Shown one piece after another: positions 51,772 to 60,641 of a stretch of 64,000 bases of DNA (positions within the stretch are counted from its first letter, which is position 1; the number at the start of each line of letters is the position of its first letter). The stretch is from SZAS-18 sp038322235 (GTDB lineage Bacteria > Verrucomicrobiota > Verrucomicrobiia > Chthoniobacterales > SZAS-18): positions 248,001 through 312,000 of the forward strand of contig JBBQFQ010000001.1 in assembly GCA_038322235.1 (NCBI GenBank). Reading direction: 5' to 3'. The translations under genes and the position numbers were made by a program. The notes beneath the pieces are model-generated. The model was given only the letters and a program-made list of their open reading frames with translations. It was not told where the DNA came from and did no database searches.

Positions 51772-54192
51772 TTACGTGTCGCGGGCGGCGAGCCACTGGC
51801 TGAGCTCGCAGAAGACGAGCGAGCACCCGACGACAAGCACCACCGTCAAACAGAGACTCTGCAGCGCGGGGTTGGTGCTGAAGAGCAGGACGCCGAAAGA
51901 AAGCAACGTCGTCGTGGCGCTGAGCCGGATCGAGCGGCGGGCGTTGCCCGGCATCGATCCGGGGCTGGCGAGGAAGATGGAGTAATCGCTCGACAGACAG
52001 ATCCCGAGCAGCAACCCGACGACTTGGAGCAGGCCGAGATCGCGCCCCAGAAAGCCGAGCACGGCGGTCGCGATCACGGCGCTCAGCGCCGGCAGGAGAA
52101 TCATGAAGCCCCCGCGCTTCGCGCCGTAGAGCAGCAGAACGACAACGCTCAGCGCGAGCAGGCCGCCGCCGGCGAGACGAAACGCGGTGGCCCGATACCG
52201 TCCCAGCGCGGCATTGAGGGTTTCGGTCTGGTCGAGCGGAGCGGCGGAAGCGGCGCGGAGCGATTCGGGTGGGACTTTCGCGACCAGCGATTTGCTCACG
52301 CTCGTGGCAAACCAGGCCGGGGTCGCACCGTCTTCGCTCCACATGGCCTGGAGCGGCAGCGGAAGCACACTCCGAAGCTCCGGGAGCAATTTCGCCGGCT
52401 CCGGCAGGCGGTCCGCCCGAAGGAAGGCGGCCAGATCATCGAAGAACGGCGCGAAACTCGCCGAGTCGAAACCCGCCTCGTCGAACGCCTTTTTCAACTC
52501 ATCGACGAACGTCGGATGCGCCCCAAACCACGTGCGGGCGGCGGCGGTCTGACCAGGCGAAGGCAGGACCCGGGCGATGTTGAGATACTTCTCCGCGGCG
52601 TCGCGTCGCGCCGCGAATTCACGGTTCAGCGTTTCGAGCCGGGCGAGCGCGGCGGGCAGGGCCTCGGCCACATTGACGAGGACCGTGTCCTCGAGGCTGC
52701 GCCCGAAGAGCGCCCGCACCGCCCGCTCCTCCGTCATCAGGGTGACGTTCTCCTTCTGCCACGAACGGATGCTGTCGCCCCACTGCGGCTTCGCAAGAAA
52801 AAGCGCGCCCAGCGCCAGCACGCCCAGCACGAGCCCCGGAATCGCGACCCGGCCATCCGGATCGAAGATGGTCGAGCGCGACTTCGAATGCGGGATCGGC
52901 AGGGCCGGCATCCAGGGGAGATACGCGAAATAGAACAGGAGCGAGAGAACGAGCCCGAGCGCGACGGAGAGCCCCATCTGTTTGAGGAGGGGCAGGTCGT
53001 TCGCGAGCATGAACATGAAGCCGCCCACGCTCGTCAGACAGCCCATCACGAGCGAAAGCCGGATCCTGTGCAGCGCCTCGCGGAGGCTGGTCCCGCCCGG
53101 CCGGCCGTAGCCGAGCGTGAGAATGCCGTAGTCCACCGCCACCCCCACGAGGATGGTGGAAAAGATGACCGAGAGCACGTGCACGCTCGCGAAGTACGTG
53201 AAGCAGATCACCCAGGCCCACGTGGTGGCCGCCGCGATGGGCAGGAGCAGATGGAGGAAGACGCTCAGCCGGCGAAACGCCCCTAGCAGCAGCAGGATCA
53301 TCGCGCCGAGGGAGAGATTCGAAAGCAGGGAGAGCTCGCCCTGGACCTTCGCGCGCGTGTCGGCCGCCAGCCGGTTCGTCCCACTGATGCGAAGACGTAG
53401 ATCGAGGTCCGGATGCACCGCCCGGACTTTCTTCATGGCATCCTCCAAGGCCGCGAAGACCGGCTCCTGCCCTTCCTCCTCGAGCGGCGATGCGGTGATC
53501 TGCGCGTGCACGAGGGCGTAGCTCACCCCATCCGGTCCGGGCGCACTCATGCCGCTGTCGGCGCTCCCGCCTCCCGTCGTGAGACCGGCGCTCGCCAGAT
53601 CCGCGAGCTCGTTGATGAACGTGGGCAGAAGCAGCAACGGATCACGCGGGATCAGTTCGGTCGCCGCCATCGCATCCGGCGTGGCCAGAAATTCCTGCAG
53701 TTCCGTCGCCGTGGCGCCCGCCATCCAGGCGGGGTCCGGCACGCCGGACTTTCCGGCGGCGACCCAGGCGGCAGCTTTCCCTTCAAACCACGCGGGCAGT
53801 CGGAGGGCGAGCCGGCGATCGAAGAAGAACTTCGTCAGGCGCTCCCGCTCCGTGGCCCCGAAGCCGCTGAATGCGCCGGCAAATTCCGCCGGCCGTTGGT
53901 TCAAATCGGCCGCGAGAGCATGCGCGGCGACGAGCGGTGCTTTCGCAGGGTCCTTCGCGTTCGAGAGCGCGAAGAGCATCGTCCGGCCCGGCCGGCCGGT
54001 GGCGGCCTGGCGCGCCAGGGCGATGGCGGGATCGCGCTGATCGCTCGGCAGAAGATCGAGCACGTCGACCGTTACCCGACGGTGGCCATGCTGAACCCCG
54101 AAGAGGACGACGAGCCCAATCGCAAGCAGGGCGATGAGAAGCAACGTGGCCCGCCACGGGGCAAGACGCGGCGCGGCGGGCGCTGGATCCAT
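51772..54192 (-). CDS. MMPL/RND-family exporter
   Basis: 806 residues. It has the two-fold layout of MMPL proteins: first helix LLLIALLAIGLVVLFGV, a large extracytoplasmic loop, a helix cluster (about 285-460) and a second loop and cluster near the C-terminus. The DVLDLLPSDQ motif after the first helix is typical. Members transport lipids or hydrophobic molecules. The LolA-like gene immediately upstream in the operon fits a role in lipid or lipoprotein movement to the outer membrane. The substrate is unknown. Confidence 0.85.
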   Translation of the reverse strand: MDPAPAAPRLAPWRATLLLIALLAIGLVVLFGVQHGHRRVTVDVLDLLPSDQRDPAIALARQAATGRPGRTMLFALSNAKDPAKAPLVAAHALAADLNQRPAEFAGAFSGFGATERERLTKFFFDRRLALRLPAWFEGKAAAWVAAGKSGVPDPAWMAGATATELQEFLATPDAMAATELIPRDPLLLLPTFINELADLASAGLTTGGGSADSGMSAPGPDGVSYALVHAQITASPLEEEGQEPVFAALEDAMKKVRAVHPDLDLRLRISGTNRLAADTRAKVQGELSLLSNLSLGAMILLLLGAFRRLSVFLHLLLPIAAATTWAWVICFTYFASVHVLSVIFSTILVGVAVDYGILTLGYGRPGGTSLREALHRIRLSLVMGCLTSVGGFMFMLANDLPLLKQMGLSVALGLVLSLLFYFAYLPWMPALPIPHSKSRSTIFDPDGRVAIPGLVLGVLALGALFLAKPQWGDSIRSWQKENVTLMTEERAVRALFGRSLEDTVLVNVAEALPAALARLETLNREFAARRDAAEKYLNIARVLPSPGQTAAARTWFGAHPTFVDELKKAFDEAGFDSASFAPFFDDLAAFLRADRLPEPAKLLPELRSVLPLPLQAMWSEDGATPAWFATSVSKSLVAKVPPESLRAASAAPLDQTETLNAALGRYRATAFRLAGGGLLALSVVVLLLYGAKRGGFMILLPALSAVIATAVLGFLGRDLGLLQVVGLLLGICLSSDYSIFLASPGSMPGNARRSIRLSATTTLLSFGVLLFSTNPALQSLCLTVVLVVGCSLVFCELSQWLAARDT

Positions 54193-54210
54193 CGGCCTCG
54201 AGGACAGCGC

Positions 54211-54978
54211 TTACTCCTCGGTCTTTTCGGGACCCGCCGCGCGGAAATAGCTCTGGAAGACGGCGGAGCTGAACTTCGCGTCGATATCCGACTTGCTCAG
54301 GCGCAGCGTGCGCGTGTCGCCATTCTCGAGCAGATTCGAGATCTGGGCAATTTCCCGCCCGGAGCCGCCGATGATGACGCGGCCGGTGTGGCGGCGAAGT
54401 TTGTCGTCCTTCGGGATCAGGCCCATCTGCCAGGAGCCGGCGGTGCCCGTGAAATAAACCTCACAGGCCCCGAAGAGGCCGGCGGGACGCCCGCGCAGGA
54501 GATTGAGATAGACGTTCGTGACGACCGCGATCTCCGGCCGGTCGGTGGCCGAGACCCGGCGCTCGCGCCCGTCTGGCTGGCGCTCGATGAGGCCGGCATC
54601 GTCGATGATCAGCACCCGGGGCTTTGGCTGCTCGTAGGCGATGCTTAGGCCCGCTTTCTTGCTGTAGCGCATCGTGCCACTCAGCTCGACCGGCTTCTTG
54701 ATGAAGCCCATGCGGCGGGTCTCGATGAAAGGGATGACCGCGGTATCGGCCTCCGCGAGGCGATGAAAGACCGAGCGCAGCGCGGGCGGGAGCTTCCCGG
54801 GCTCGGCGACTCGATTGGACGCTGAATAGAGGTCGGCGGCCACGGTGGCCGTGGGCGCATCGAACGGAGCGGCGACGCAGAGCGGCGCAGTCAGGGCGAG
54901 CGTCAGAAGGGCGAGCAGCGTTTTCACAGGGACCGAAGGTGCCTGATTCCGCGCGTGATTCAATGGCCGTCGTGTCAT
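54211..54978 (-). CDS. LolA-like periplasmic lipoprotein carrier
   Basis: 255 residues from the ATG; a GTG at 54927 would start nearer the signal (VKTLLALLTLALTAPLCVAA). LolA-type features include FIETRRMGFIKKPVELSGTM, LRYSKKAGLSIAYEQPKP-like strands (read as MRYSKKAGLSIAYEQ) and VYLNLLRGRPAG, then IPKDDKLRRHTGRVIIGG. It precedes an MMPL exporter by 18 bp, a pairing seen in several lipid and pigment export systems. It probably shuttles an acylated cargo in the periplasm. Confidence 0.75.
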   Translation of the reverse strand: MTRRPLNHARNQAPSVPVKTLLALLTLALTAPLCVAAPFDAPTATVAADLYSASNRVAEPGKLPPALRSVFHRLAEADTAVIPFIETRRMGFIKKPVELSGTMRYSKKAGLSIAYEQPKPRVLIIDDAGLIERQPDGRERRVSATDRPEIAVVTNVYLNLLRGRPAGLFGACEVYFTGTAGSWQMGLIPKDDKLRRHTGRVIIGGSGREIAQISNLLENGDTRTLRLSKSDIDAKFSSAVFQSYFRAAGPEKTEE

Positions 54979-55085
54979 GGAATTCCGCCGGTCCTTTTCG
55001 GACGGCGGGCCGGCTTCGGCCGGGCCGGACCGTAAATTCGCCGTTGTGGATTTGATCGGGCGCGATGAGTTAGCGCACTGATCGC

Positions 55086-55922
55086 ATGTCGGAATTCCCT
55101 GCCCGCTCCCAGCCCATCGGCGTCTTCGACTCCGGCGTGGGCGGTCTCACGGTGGTCGCGGCGCTGCGGAAATTGCTCCCGACCGAGGACATTTTCTACC
55201 TCGGCGACAACGCCCGCGTTCCCTACGGCGGCAAGAGCCAGGCCACGATCGAACGGTACACCCTCGAGGTCGCCGGCCTGCTCCTCGCCGAAAATGCCAA
55301 GGCCATCGTGGTCGCCTGCAACACCGCCACCGCGCTCGCGTTACCCCGCCTCGCCGCGAATGTCCGCGTGCCCAGCGTCGGCGTGATCATGCCCGGCGCG
55401 GCCGCCGCGATCGCGGCCACGCGCAACGGCCGGATCGGCGTGATCGGCACGCGCGCCACGGTGGCGAGTAAGGCCTACGAGCGCGCGCTCCGCGAACTTC
55501 GGCCCGACGCGGAGATCCACGCGCTGGCCTGCCCGCTGCTCGTCCCACTCGTGGAGGAAGGCTGGCTGGACGATCCCGTGACGGACCAGGTCGTTGGTCG
55601 CTACCTCACCCCGCTGCTGGCGGCGGGCATCGACACGCTCGTGCTCGGTTGCACCCACTATCCTTTCCTGCGCGAGAGCATCGCGCGTTTTCTCGGCCCG
55701 GAGATCACGCTCGTGGACTCGGCCCAGAATTGCGCGCTCGCCGTACGCGATCTGCTCGCGCGGGAATCGCTCGCAGCCCCCGGACCCGGACCCGGCCGGC
55801 TCGAGGTCGCCCTCACGGACGCACCCGGCGGATTCCTCCGCGTGGCCGATGAACGCCTCGGTCTCGGCATCGGAGACGTGCTGCAACGCTCCGTTCAGGG
55901 CGTGGCGGCGCGCTTCGCTTGA
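55086..55922 (+). CDS. murI: Glutamate racemase
   Basis: 278 residues. Asp15 in VFDSGVGGLTV and the two catalytic cysteines in VVACNTATAL and LGCTHYP are all present. The enzyme makes D-glutamate for peptidoglycan. Start at 55086 follows the family; the divergent LolA-like gene starts 108 bp away. A convergent Ohr-like gene ends 22 bp downstream. Confidence 0.92.
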   Translation: MSEFPARSQPIGVFDSGVGGLTVVAALRKLLPTEDIFYLGDNARVPYGGKSQATIERYTLEVAGLLLAENAKAIVVACNTATALALPRLAANVRVPSVGVIMPGAAAAIAATRNGRIGVIGTRATVASKAYERALRELRPDAEIHALACPLLVPLVEEGWLDDPVTDQVVGRYLTPLLAAGIDTLVLGCTHYPFLRESIARFLGPEITLVDSAQNCALAVRDLLARESLAAPGPGPGRLEVALTDAPGGFLRVADERLGLGIGDVLQRSVQGVAARFA

Positions 55923-55944
55923 TTCACCGCCCCGGCACGAAGCG

Positions 55945-56349
55945 TCAGAACAGTTCCCCCGCCTCGACGAGATCCACCGCCAGCAGGGCCTGGGCGGCGA
56001 CCGCGTAAGGACAGATTCGGCGCGCTTCGGACACCATCAGCTCGGCCCGCTCCCTTCCCAGCCCGGGCAGACTCACGCGCAGAAGCGGCGGCGAGGCATC
56101 CGGTCCCGTGCGGGCGGCCACCTGGATGTCGAAGGAATCGAGCCCCCGGCACCGCAGAACGAGCTCGAGCGCCCGTCCAAAGCTGAGGGCGAATTTCCCC
56201 GCGTGCAGCTCGCGCTGCCCGTCGGCTTCGGTCCCGCCACCGCTCGAGGTGGTCATCTCGCGGTGTCGGCGCCGCCCCCGGCGGGAGTGCGTCGGCGAGA
56301 CCAGGGAGGTCGCGGAATAGAGCGCGTGCATGAGGGAGCGGGTTTGCAT
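55945..56349 (-). CDS. Ohr/OsmC-like protein with Ser at the peroxidatic position
   Basis: 134 residues. The C-terminal RVSLPGLGRERAELMVSEAR and ICPYAVA match Ohr/OsmC, whose second cysteine lies in CPYS; here it is Cys113. In the region that reads LFAAGYSACF in Ohr, the protein has LHAGKFALSF, placing Ser56 where the peroxidatic Cys should be. The N-terminal Arg region is also changed. It therefore should not reduce organic hydroperoxides by the standard mechanism. It may be a decayed or repurposed member. Confidence 0.65.
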   Translation of the reverse strand: MQTRSLMHALYSATSLVSPTHSRRGRRRHREMTTSSGGGTEADGQRELHAGKFALSFGRALELVLRCRGLDSFDIQVAARTGPDASPPLLRVSLPGLGRERAELMVSEARRICPYAVAAQALLAVDLVEAGELF

Positions 56350-56407
56350 CGCGCCACCCCGAAAATCCGAGCGCTTGCATTCCGGCGCATCGCGATACCC
56401 TCCCGGT

Positions 56408-56740
56408 ATGTTCGATTTCCTCTCCAAGGGCAAGGATTCCTTCCTCGTGAGCACCGCGCGGGCGTGGTTCGAGTCCCGGCTCAAGCCGCGTTACGGGGAT
56501 CTGCAGGACCTGCAGGTGGATACCGCGGGCCGCACGGTCTCCCTTACGCTGCTGCCGATTGGCGAGGCGAAACCGATCACGCTGCGCATCCATTCGTACC
56601 AAATCGTGCAGGACTCCCATGGTCTGTGGCTGATCCCGGGTCCCGGTGAGGTCAATCGTCCGTGGATGCAGGCCTTGTACGACGATCTCGCCCGCGATCA
56701 ACGCTTTCAGCTTCCGTCCTTCGCGGCCGGCTTCCTTTGA
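56408..56740 (+). CDS. Small protein of unknown function
   Basis: 110 residues. It starts MFDFLSKGKDSFLVSTARAW and continues with IEVDTAGRTVSL-like beta strands (read as LQVDTAGRTVSLTLLPIGE) and SYQIVQDSHGLWLIPGPG. No signal peptide or catalytic motif is seen. The pattern looks like a single compact alpha-beta domain. It precedes the PD-(D/E)XK-like gene by 7 bp, so they are probably co-transcribed. Confidence 0.7.
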   Translation: MFDFLSKGKDSFLVSTARAWFESRLKPRYGDLQDLQVDTAGRTVSLTLLPIGEAKPITLRIHSYQIVQDSHGLWLIPGPGEVNRPWMQALYDDLARDQRFQLPSFAAGFL

Positions 56741-56747
56741 TTGCCGC

Positions 56748-57494
56748 ATGTCGCGCGGCGCTGAGACCGAGGCGCACCGGACGCTGAAGCGCCTGGCGGT
56801 CCGCTGGGCGCAGGTGCAGGGCTACGCCGCTTCCGCGCTGGAAGTCGCGCTGCCCCACTCCGCCTACCGCGCGGATGTCGCGGCCTACCGACCCGCGCTC
56901 GAAAGGGTGCGCGAGCCGGATCCGCGGGAGCCGTCCCGCCAGCGGTTTTTCACGCGTTCGGCGGTGGGATCCACCGCGGTCTTCGAGTGCAAGCAGGCGC
57001 GATCGGACTTCCTGAAGGATGCGCGGGCCTCCGCGCCGGCGCGCGCGAAACTCGCGAGGCTGCAGGATCGCCGGCTCACCCTCGAGCGGACCCTACGGGT
57101 CCATTTCCCGACCCTGCGCACGGGCGACACGCTTTTCCCCGAGTGCGAGGCCGGCCCGCTCGATCTGCCGGAGCACGAGTCCTACCGCCGCGTTCTCGCG
57201 CAGATGCAGGCGCTTCAGACCCAGCTTTTCCGGGGACTCAAATTCGAAAAGCTGATCCACTACCGCTGCGCCAATCTTTGCTACCTCGTGGTCGAGCCCG
57301 GACTTTTCGCCGCGGGCGAGGTCCCTCTCGGCTGGGGTCTGCTTGTGCGCGAGGAAGACCGCCTCTCCGTCAGGCAGCGTCCCACTCTGATCGATTCCGG
57401 CGAGCGCACGCGCCTCGCGCTCCTCCACCGCATCGCCCAAGCCGGCACGCGGGCCTTGAACCGCGACCTTGGGTTGAGCGGGCAGGAGATCTAA
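56748..57494 (+). CDS. PD-(D/E)XK nuclease-like protein
   Basis: 248 residues. HRTLKRLAVRWAQVQGYAAS is followed by SAYRADVAAYRPAL (Asp43) and TAVFECKQARSDFLKD (Glu80, Lys82). Asp then Glu-x-Lys is the metal-binding core of PD-(D/E)XK nucleases; MmcB-like repair proteins have the same D...ECKxSxxDF arrangement. The C-terminal half is unassigned. It is convergent with recA, whose stop is 41 bp away. A DNA-repair role is inference. Confidence 0.65.
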   Translation: MSRGAETEAHRTLKRLAVRWAQVQGYAASALEVALPHSAYRADVAAYRPALERVREPDPREPSRQRFFTRSAVGSTAVFECKQARSDFLKDARASAPARAKLARLQDRRLTLERTLRVHFPTLRTGDTLFPECEAGPLDLPEHESYRRVLAQMQALQTQLFRGLKFEKLIHYRCANLCYLVVEPGLFAAGEVPLGWGLLVREEDRLSVRQRPTLIDSGERTRLALLHRIAQAGTRALNRDLGLSGQEI

Positions 57495-57535
57495 GACGAA
57501 CGGCGCAAGTAAAGACGGGGAATTCCATCCCGTGC

Positions 57536-58576
57536 CTACTCCGGCGTCGCGGCGAGCGCGGCGAGGACGGCCGCTTCGATCTCGGCATACAGCGCCGTAT
57601 CGCGTTTGAGCAATTCCTTCGCGGCATCGCGGCCCTGCGCGAGCTGGCTGCCCTTGTAGCTGAGCCAGCTACCGCGCTTTTCCACGATGTTCTTCTCCAG
57701 CGCGAGGTCGAGCAGCGAGCCCGTCGCCGAGATGCCCTCGTTGTACATGATGTCGAACTCCGCCTCCGTGAAAGGCGGCGCGACCTTGTTCTTCACCAGC
57801 TTCACCTTTGTGCGGTTGCCGATCACGGTGCCATCGGTCTGCTTGATCTGCCCGATGCGCCGGATGTCCACGCGCACGCTCGAGTAAAACTTGAGGGCCT
57901 TGCCGCCCGGCGTCGTCTCGGGGTTGCCGAACATGACGCCGATCTTCTCGCGGATCTGGTTCGTAAAGATGCAGCAGGTCCGCGCCTTCGAAATTTGGGC
58001 GGTCAGCTTCCGCAGCGCCGCGCTCATCAAGCGGGCCTGGGCGCCGACGGTCGCGTCGCCGATCTCGCCCTCGAGCTCCGCCTTGGTCACGAGCGCGGCC
58101 ACGGAATCGAGCACGATGACGTCGAGCGCGTTCGAGCGCACGAGGGTCTCGCAGATGCGCAGCGCCTCCTCCCCGGAGCTGGGCTGGGAGACGAGCAGGT
58201 CGTTCACGTTCACGCCGAGTTTCTTCGCGTACTGCGGATCGAGCGCGTGCTCCACATCGATGAACGCCGCGAGGCCGCCGCGCCTCTGCGCCTGCGCGAT
58301 GACCGTGAGCGTCAGCGTCGTCTTGCCCGAGGATTCCGGACCGAAGACCTCGACGATCCGCCCGCGGGGAAAGCCGCCCACGCCCAGCGCGCGATCGATG
58401 AGAATGTTGCCGGTCGGGATCGACTCGACCTCCATGGTCGTCTTATCACCCAGCCGCATGATCGCCCCGTCCCCGAAATCCTTGGCGATCTGCTGGATCG
58501 CGAGATCGAGGTTCTTGTTCGTCCGGGCGAGGGTTTTTTCGACGACGGGAGCGGGGGAAGCTGTTTTGGCGGCCAT
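57536..58576 (-). CDS. recA: Recombinase A
   Basis: 346 residues. Walker A GPESSGKTTL is at 79-88; IDVEHALDPQYAKKLG, VIVLDSVAALV and the L2-loop region FTNQIREKIGVMFGNPETTP are intact. RecA drives homologous recombination and LexA cleavage. It follows oppC by 50 bp on the same strand. No SOS box was identified in the short upstream gap. A recX gene is not next to it. Confidence 0.96.
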   Translation of the reverse strand: MAAKTASPAPVVEKTLARTNKNLDLAIQQIAKDFGDGAIMRLGDKTTMEVESIPTGNILIDRALGVGGFPRGRIVEVFGPESSGKTTLTLTVIAQAQRRGGLAAFIDVEHALDPQYAKKLGVNVNDLLVSQPSSGEEALRICETLVRSNALDVIVLDSVAALVTKAELEGEIGDATVGAQARLMSAALRKLTAQISKARTCCIFTNQIREKIGVMFGNPETTPGGKALKFYSSVRVDIRRIGQIKQTDGTVIGNRTKVKLVKNKVAPPFTEAEFDIMYNEGISATGSLLDLALEKNIVEKRGSWLSYKGSQLAQGRDAAKELLKRDTALYAEIEAAVLAALAATPE

Positions 58577-58626
58577 CTGACTTCGCTAGCAAGAATCCGC
58601 CGAGAAGCGAAGGGAAAGTCTTCCGC

Positions 58627-59565
58627 TCACCTCTCCCGCTGCCGCGGATCCAGAGCATCGCGCAGGCCGTCGCCGAGGAAGTTCAGGGCGAGGAGCGTCG
58701 TGCTCATGAGAGAGGCCGGGAAAACCAGCAGCCACCAGTAGCTCTTGATTGGATTGATCACCTTCGCGCCGTCATCGAGCAGCGTGCCCCAGCTCGCCTG
58801 CGAGGCATCGACCCCGAGTCCGAGGAACGAAAGAAACGACTCGTCGAGCATCACCGCGGGGATCGTGAGCGTCAGGTAGACCGTGATCACGCCGGCGAGA
58901 TTCGGGAGCAAATGACGCGTCACGATCCGGCGATGCGTCTGGCCCAGCGCCCGGGCCGCGCTCACGAACGGCAGCGCCTTGAGCGCCAGGACCTGTCCCC
59001 GGACGATGCGGGCCATCGTGAGCCACTCGATCAGACCGAGCGTGAAGATGAGAATGACGATCTTCGTGTACTCTGCGAGCCCGGCGAGCCACGTCCCCGC
59101 GAAGGTCTCCCGCAACCACTCGCGCACCGGCTGCTCGGCGACATAGACGAGGAGCAGGATGAAGATGAGGCGCGGCACGGCGTAAAGCGTGTCCACGAGC
59201 CGCATCAGGAAATTGTCGATCCGACCGCCGGCGTAGCCGGCAACGATGCCGACGGACGTCCCGACGAAGAGCGCGACGAGCGCCCCGGCGAGACCGACGA
59301 GGAGCGAGATGCGGGCACCGCTGAAGACGCGCTGCAGGAGATCGCGCCCGTTCAGATCCGTGCCGAGCAGATGCCCCTCGGTCATGGGGGGAAGAAACTG
59401 CGCCGGACTCGGCCGCGCGAAGCTGTCAGGCAGCAGGGCGGGAATGAAGATCGCGCCGCAGGCAACGAGCACGAGGTACGCGAGCGAAATCCGCGCGATC
59501 CACGACAGATGGAGTCGTTGCGACGGCGCGACGAGCGCGAGCGGGGGAGCGATTGCCTCGGCCAT
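58627..59565 (-). CDS. oppC: ABC peptide transporter permease OppC
   Basis: 312 residues. An N-terminal helix precedes a long loop with HLLGTDLNGRDLLQRVFSGA, the OppC start-of-domain motif. The five-helix permease core and the EAA loop (VSAARALGQTHRRIVTRHLL) follow. It pairs with OppB encoded 3 bp upstream. The ATP-binding subunits are not in the window. Confidence 0.9.
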   Translation of the reverse strand: MAEAIAPPLALVAPSQRLHLSWIARISLAYLVLVACGAIFIPALLPDSFARPSPAQFLPPMTEGHLLGTDLNGRDLLQRVFSGARISLLVGLAGALVALFVGTSVGIVAGYAGGRIDNFLMRLVDTLYAVPRLIFILLLVYVAEQPVREWLRETFAGTWLAGLAEYTKIVILIFTLGLIEWLTMARIVRGQVLALKALPFVSAARALGQTHRRIVTRHLLPNLAGVITVYLTLTIPAVMLDESFLSFLGLGVDASQASWGTLLDDGAKVINPIKSYWWLLVFPASLMSTTLLALNFLGDGLRDALDPRQRER

Positions 59566-59568
59566 CAG

Positions 59569-60570
59569 TCAGTAGAGTTTGATCCGCCGATCGAGCAGCG
59601 TGTAGGCGACGTCCGCCACCAGGTTCATGAAAACGAGGAACGTGCAGTACACGATCACGACGCCGCCGAGGAGGAAGCCATCGCGATTCAGGATCGAGTT
59701 CACGAAGAACCCGCCCATTCCCGGCAGATTGAAGATCGACTCCACCACGATCGAGCCGGTCAGGAGATTCGCCGCGAGGGGACCGAGAAACGAGATCACC
59801 GGGAGAATCGCCACTTTCAACGCGTGCCGGTAGACGACCTCGCGCTCTGGCAGACCCTTCGCGCGGGCGGTGCGGATGAAGTCGAGCGAGAGCGTTTCGA
59901 GCATCGAGGTGCGCATCAACCGCGCGATGTAGGCGACATACGGGGCGGCGAGCACGAGCGCGGGCAGCACGAGGCTCCAGACCCCGGCGAGGCCACCGAC
60001 GGGAAAGATCGGCAGGAGGAGCGCGAAGCAGAGGATGGCGATCGGTCCCGTGATGAACGTCGGCACCGAGATCGCCCCCACGGCGCCGAGCATGGCGAGG
60101 TTGTCCCCCACCTGATCGCGCCGCGTCGCGGCATAGCACCCGAGCCAGATGCCAGTAAGCGAGGCGATCACGAACGCGAGGCCGCCCAGTGCCATCGAGA
60201 CCGGCAGCGTCTGGCCGAGAATCTCGTTCACCGAACGATCGCGATACTTTGTGGAGAGGCGGAGATCGCCGTGCAGCAAATCACCGACATAGGAAAAATA
60301 CTGCTGCCCGAGCGAGCAGGCGTTCCCCATGAAAATGCGCGTGCCCTCCCCGCGGCCAAGGTTGGCGGCGAGCCTGGTGCCCCAGGCGCGGCCCTCGGTG
60401 CCATCCAGCTTGTAGCGCTTGAGCAGTTCCTTCTCGATCGACGCCGGCAGCTTCCGCTCCCGGTCGAACGGTCCGCCGGGCGTCACGCGAATGAGCAGAA
60501 ACGTGAGCGTGACCACCGCCCACAGCACGCCCACGAGCGCGAGGAGACGGCGAAGGATGAATCCGAGCAT
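59569..60570 (-). CDS. oppB: ABC peptide transporter permease OppB
   Basis: 333 residues. MLGFILRRLLALVGVLWAVV and the following FLLIRVTPGGPFDRERKLPA are the OppB signature. The EAA loop reads FIRTARAKGLPEREVVYRHA. A loop segment of about 40 residues after the first helix (GEGTRIFMGNACSLGQQYFS) is somewhat longer than in E. coli OppB. It is encoded 3 bp before oppC on the minus strand. Confidence 0.9.
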   Translation of the reverse strand: MLGFILRRLLALVGVLWAVVTLTFLLIRVTPGGPFDRERKLPASIEKELLKRYKLDGTEGRAWGTRLAANLGRGEGTRIFMGNACSLGQQYFSYVGDLLHGDLRLSTKYRDRSVNEILGQTLPVSMALGGLAFVIASLTGIWLGCYAATRRDQVGDNLAMLGAVGAISVPTFITGPIAILCFALLLPIFPVGGLAGVWSLVLPALVLAAPYVAYIARLMRTSMLETLSLDFIRTARAKGLPEREVVYRHALKVAILPVISFLGPLAANLLTGSIVVESIFNLPGMGGFFVNSILNRDGFLLGGVVIVYCTFLVFMNLVADVAYTLLDRRIKLY

Positions 60571-60641
60571 GGGGGCGACAGCAGCGTGCGCGCATCAAAG
60601 CGGATCATGACGCGCGGGGCCACCTGATTTCGCGTCCGACC

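Noticed and set aside
58912..60627. A 571-residue open frame antisense to oppB and oppC
   Set aside because: Charged, low-complexity translation with no motif, and both OppB and OppC are unambiguous on the other strand.
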